From Chloroflexota bacterium (lineage in GTDB: Bacteria > Chloroflexota > Anaerolineae > Anaerolineales > DRMV01): 13,101 bases of DNA. Both the position numbers and the translations under genes were made by a program. Below the pieces are notes generated by a model. That model was not told the origin of the DNA and did no database searches. It saw only the letters and a list, made by a program, of their open reading frames with translations. Of this stretch, positions 12,855 through 13,101 are shown piece after piece (position 1 is the first letter of the stretch; the number at the start of each line of letters is the position of its first letter). The DNA is taken from the NCBI GenBank assembly GCA_013153375.1, contig JAADEN010000099.1:1-13101 (forward strand). The letters are read 5' to 3'.

Positions 12855-13101
12855 TCAGGCGTCGCGCGGTCGCACCACGGCCAGCACCTGATCCCGCTCC
12901 ACCGCGTCGCCGGGCTGGACCCGCAGGTCGTGCACCACGCCGTCGAAGGGGGCCTGCACCCGCAGTTCCATCTTCATGGCTTCCAGCAGCAGCAGGGTCT
13001 GGCCGGCCTGCACGGCCTGACCTTCCTCCACCTGCACCGCGCGCACCTGCGCGGGCATGGGCGCGCGCAGCGTGCCGTCGCCGCTCCCGGCCGCGCTCTC
13101 C
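12855..13101 (-). CDS. Biotin carboxyl carrier domain of a biotin-dependent carboxylase (C-terminal part)
   Basis: Only the last 81 codons are present; the frame continues past the right edge. The peptide is a biotinyl domain. DGTLRAPMPAQVRAVQVEEG leads to the LEAMKME biotinylation motif, whose lysine carries biotin. APFDGVVHDLRVQPGDAVERDQVLAVV then forms the second half of the domain. Upstream of it is a short Gly/Ser/Ala stretch (ESAAGSG) that looks like a hinge from a larger protein. This fits the C-terminus of an acyl-CoA, propionyl-CoA, methylcrotonyl-CoA or pyruvate carboxylase subunit, or a free-standing BCCP; the missing part would decide. An internal ATG at 13058 lies inside the conserved APMP motif and is not the real start. 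The gene is convergent with pheT and shares its terminator region. Confidence 0.88.
   Translation of the reverse strand, partial: ESAAGSGDGTLRAPMPAQVRAVQVEEGQAVQAGQTLLLLEAMKMELRVQAPFDGVVHDLRVQPGDAVERDQVLAVVRPRDA

Noticed and set aside
13056..13058. ATG at 13058 as the start of a small free-standing biotinyl protein
   Set aside because: The codons before it continue the conserved biotinyl-domain sequence (DGTLRAPMP), so the start lies further upstream, outside the window.

Overview
The window is a GC-rich bacterial chromosomal segment with almost no mobile or accessory character. It holds eight complete genes, all on the sizes expected for their families, and two genes cut by the window edges. 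Strong GGAGG-type ribosome binding sites, a textbook T-box leader, a K+-independent proton-pumping pyrophosphatase and a cysteine-bearing PheS would fit a Chloroflexota-like (Anaerolineae or relative) or another GC-rich Gram-positive-type or thermophile lineage. That assignment is inference; nothing here fixes the taxon.

Left part (1-3295, minus strand). A YeeE/YedE-family sulfur-compound transporter (1676-3295) ends at a hairpin terminator (1621-1645). Beyond it, a second minus-strand unit starts: a small unknown membrane protein, a Tat-exported YkuE/YaeI-like metallophosphoesterase, and the first 45 codons of a lipoprotein that runs off the left edge. The spacings (4 and 13 nt) mark these three as one operon.

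Divergent control region (3296-3450). It lies between the transporter and a LysR-type regulator (3451-4455). It carries two copies of TGGTTTATAA exactly 22 bp apart, and a perfect 12-bp inverted repeat placed so that both divergent mRNAs carry the same 12-mer in their leaders. This layout suggests that the LysR protein controls the transporter and itself.

Middle (4552-7889, plus strand). proC (proline synthesis, last step) is followed by a separately promoted membrane H+-pyrophosphatase whose sequence has the Lys signature of the K+-independent class.

Right part (7890-12836, plus strand). A strong promoter (TTGACA-16 bp-GATAAT) starts a 5' leader that is a complete T-box riboswitch: AGTA, AG bulge, GCTGAAA distal loop, UUC specifier, Stem III, T-box sequence with UGGU, and a competing UUCG-capped terminator. 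It precedes a GT87-like membrane glycosyltransferase, then pheS and pheT, and the unit ends at a clear intrinsic terminator. The codon UUC and the presence of pheST agree that the sensed tRNA is tRNA-Phe. The odd element is the membrane glycosyltransferase gene placed first in a phenylalanine-responsive operon.

The right edge (12855-13101, minus) holds the C-terminal biotinyl domain of a biotin-dependent carboxylase subunit, convergent with pheT.

I see no CRISPR array, insertion sequence, tRNA or rRNA gene. The observations most worth following are the T-box-controlled glycosyltransferase and the symmetrical LysR/transporter control region.
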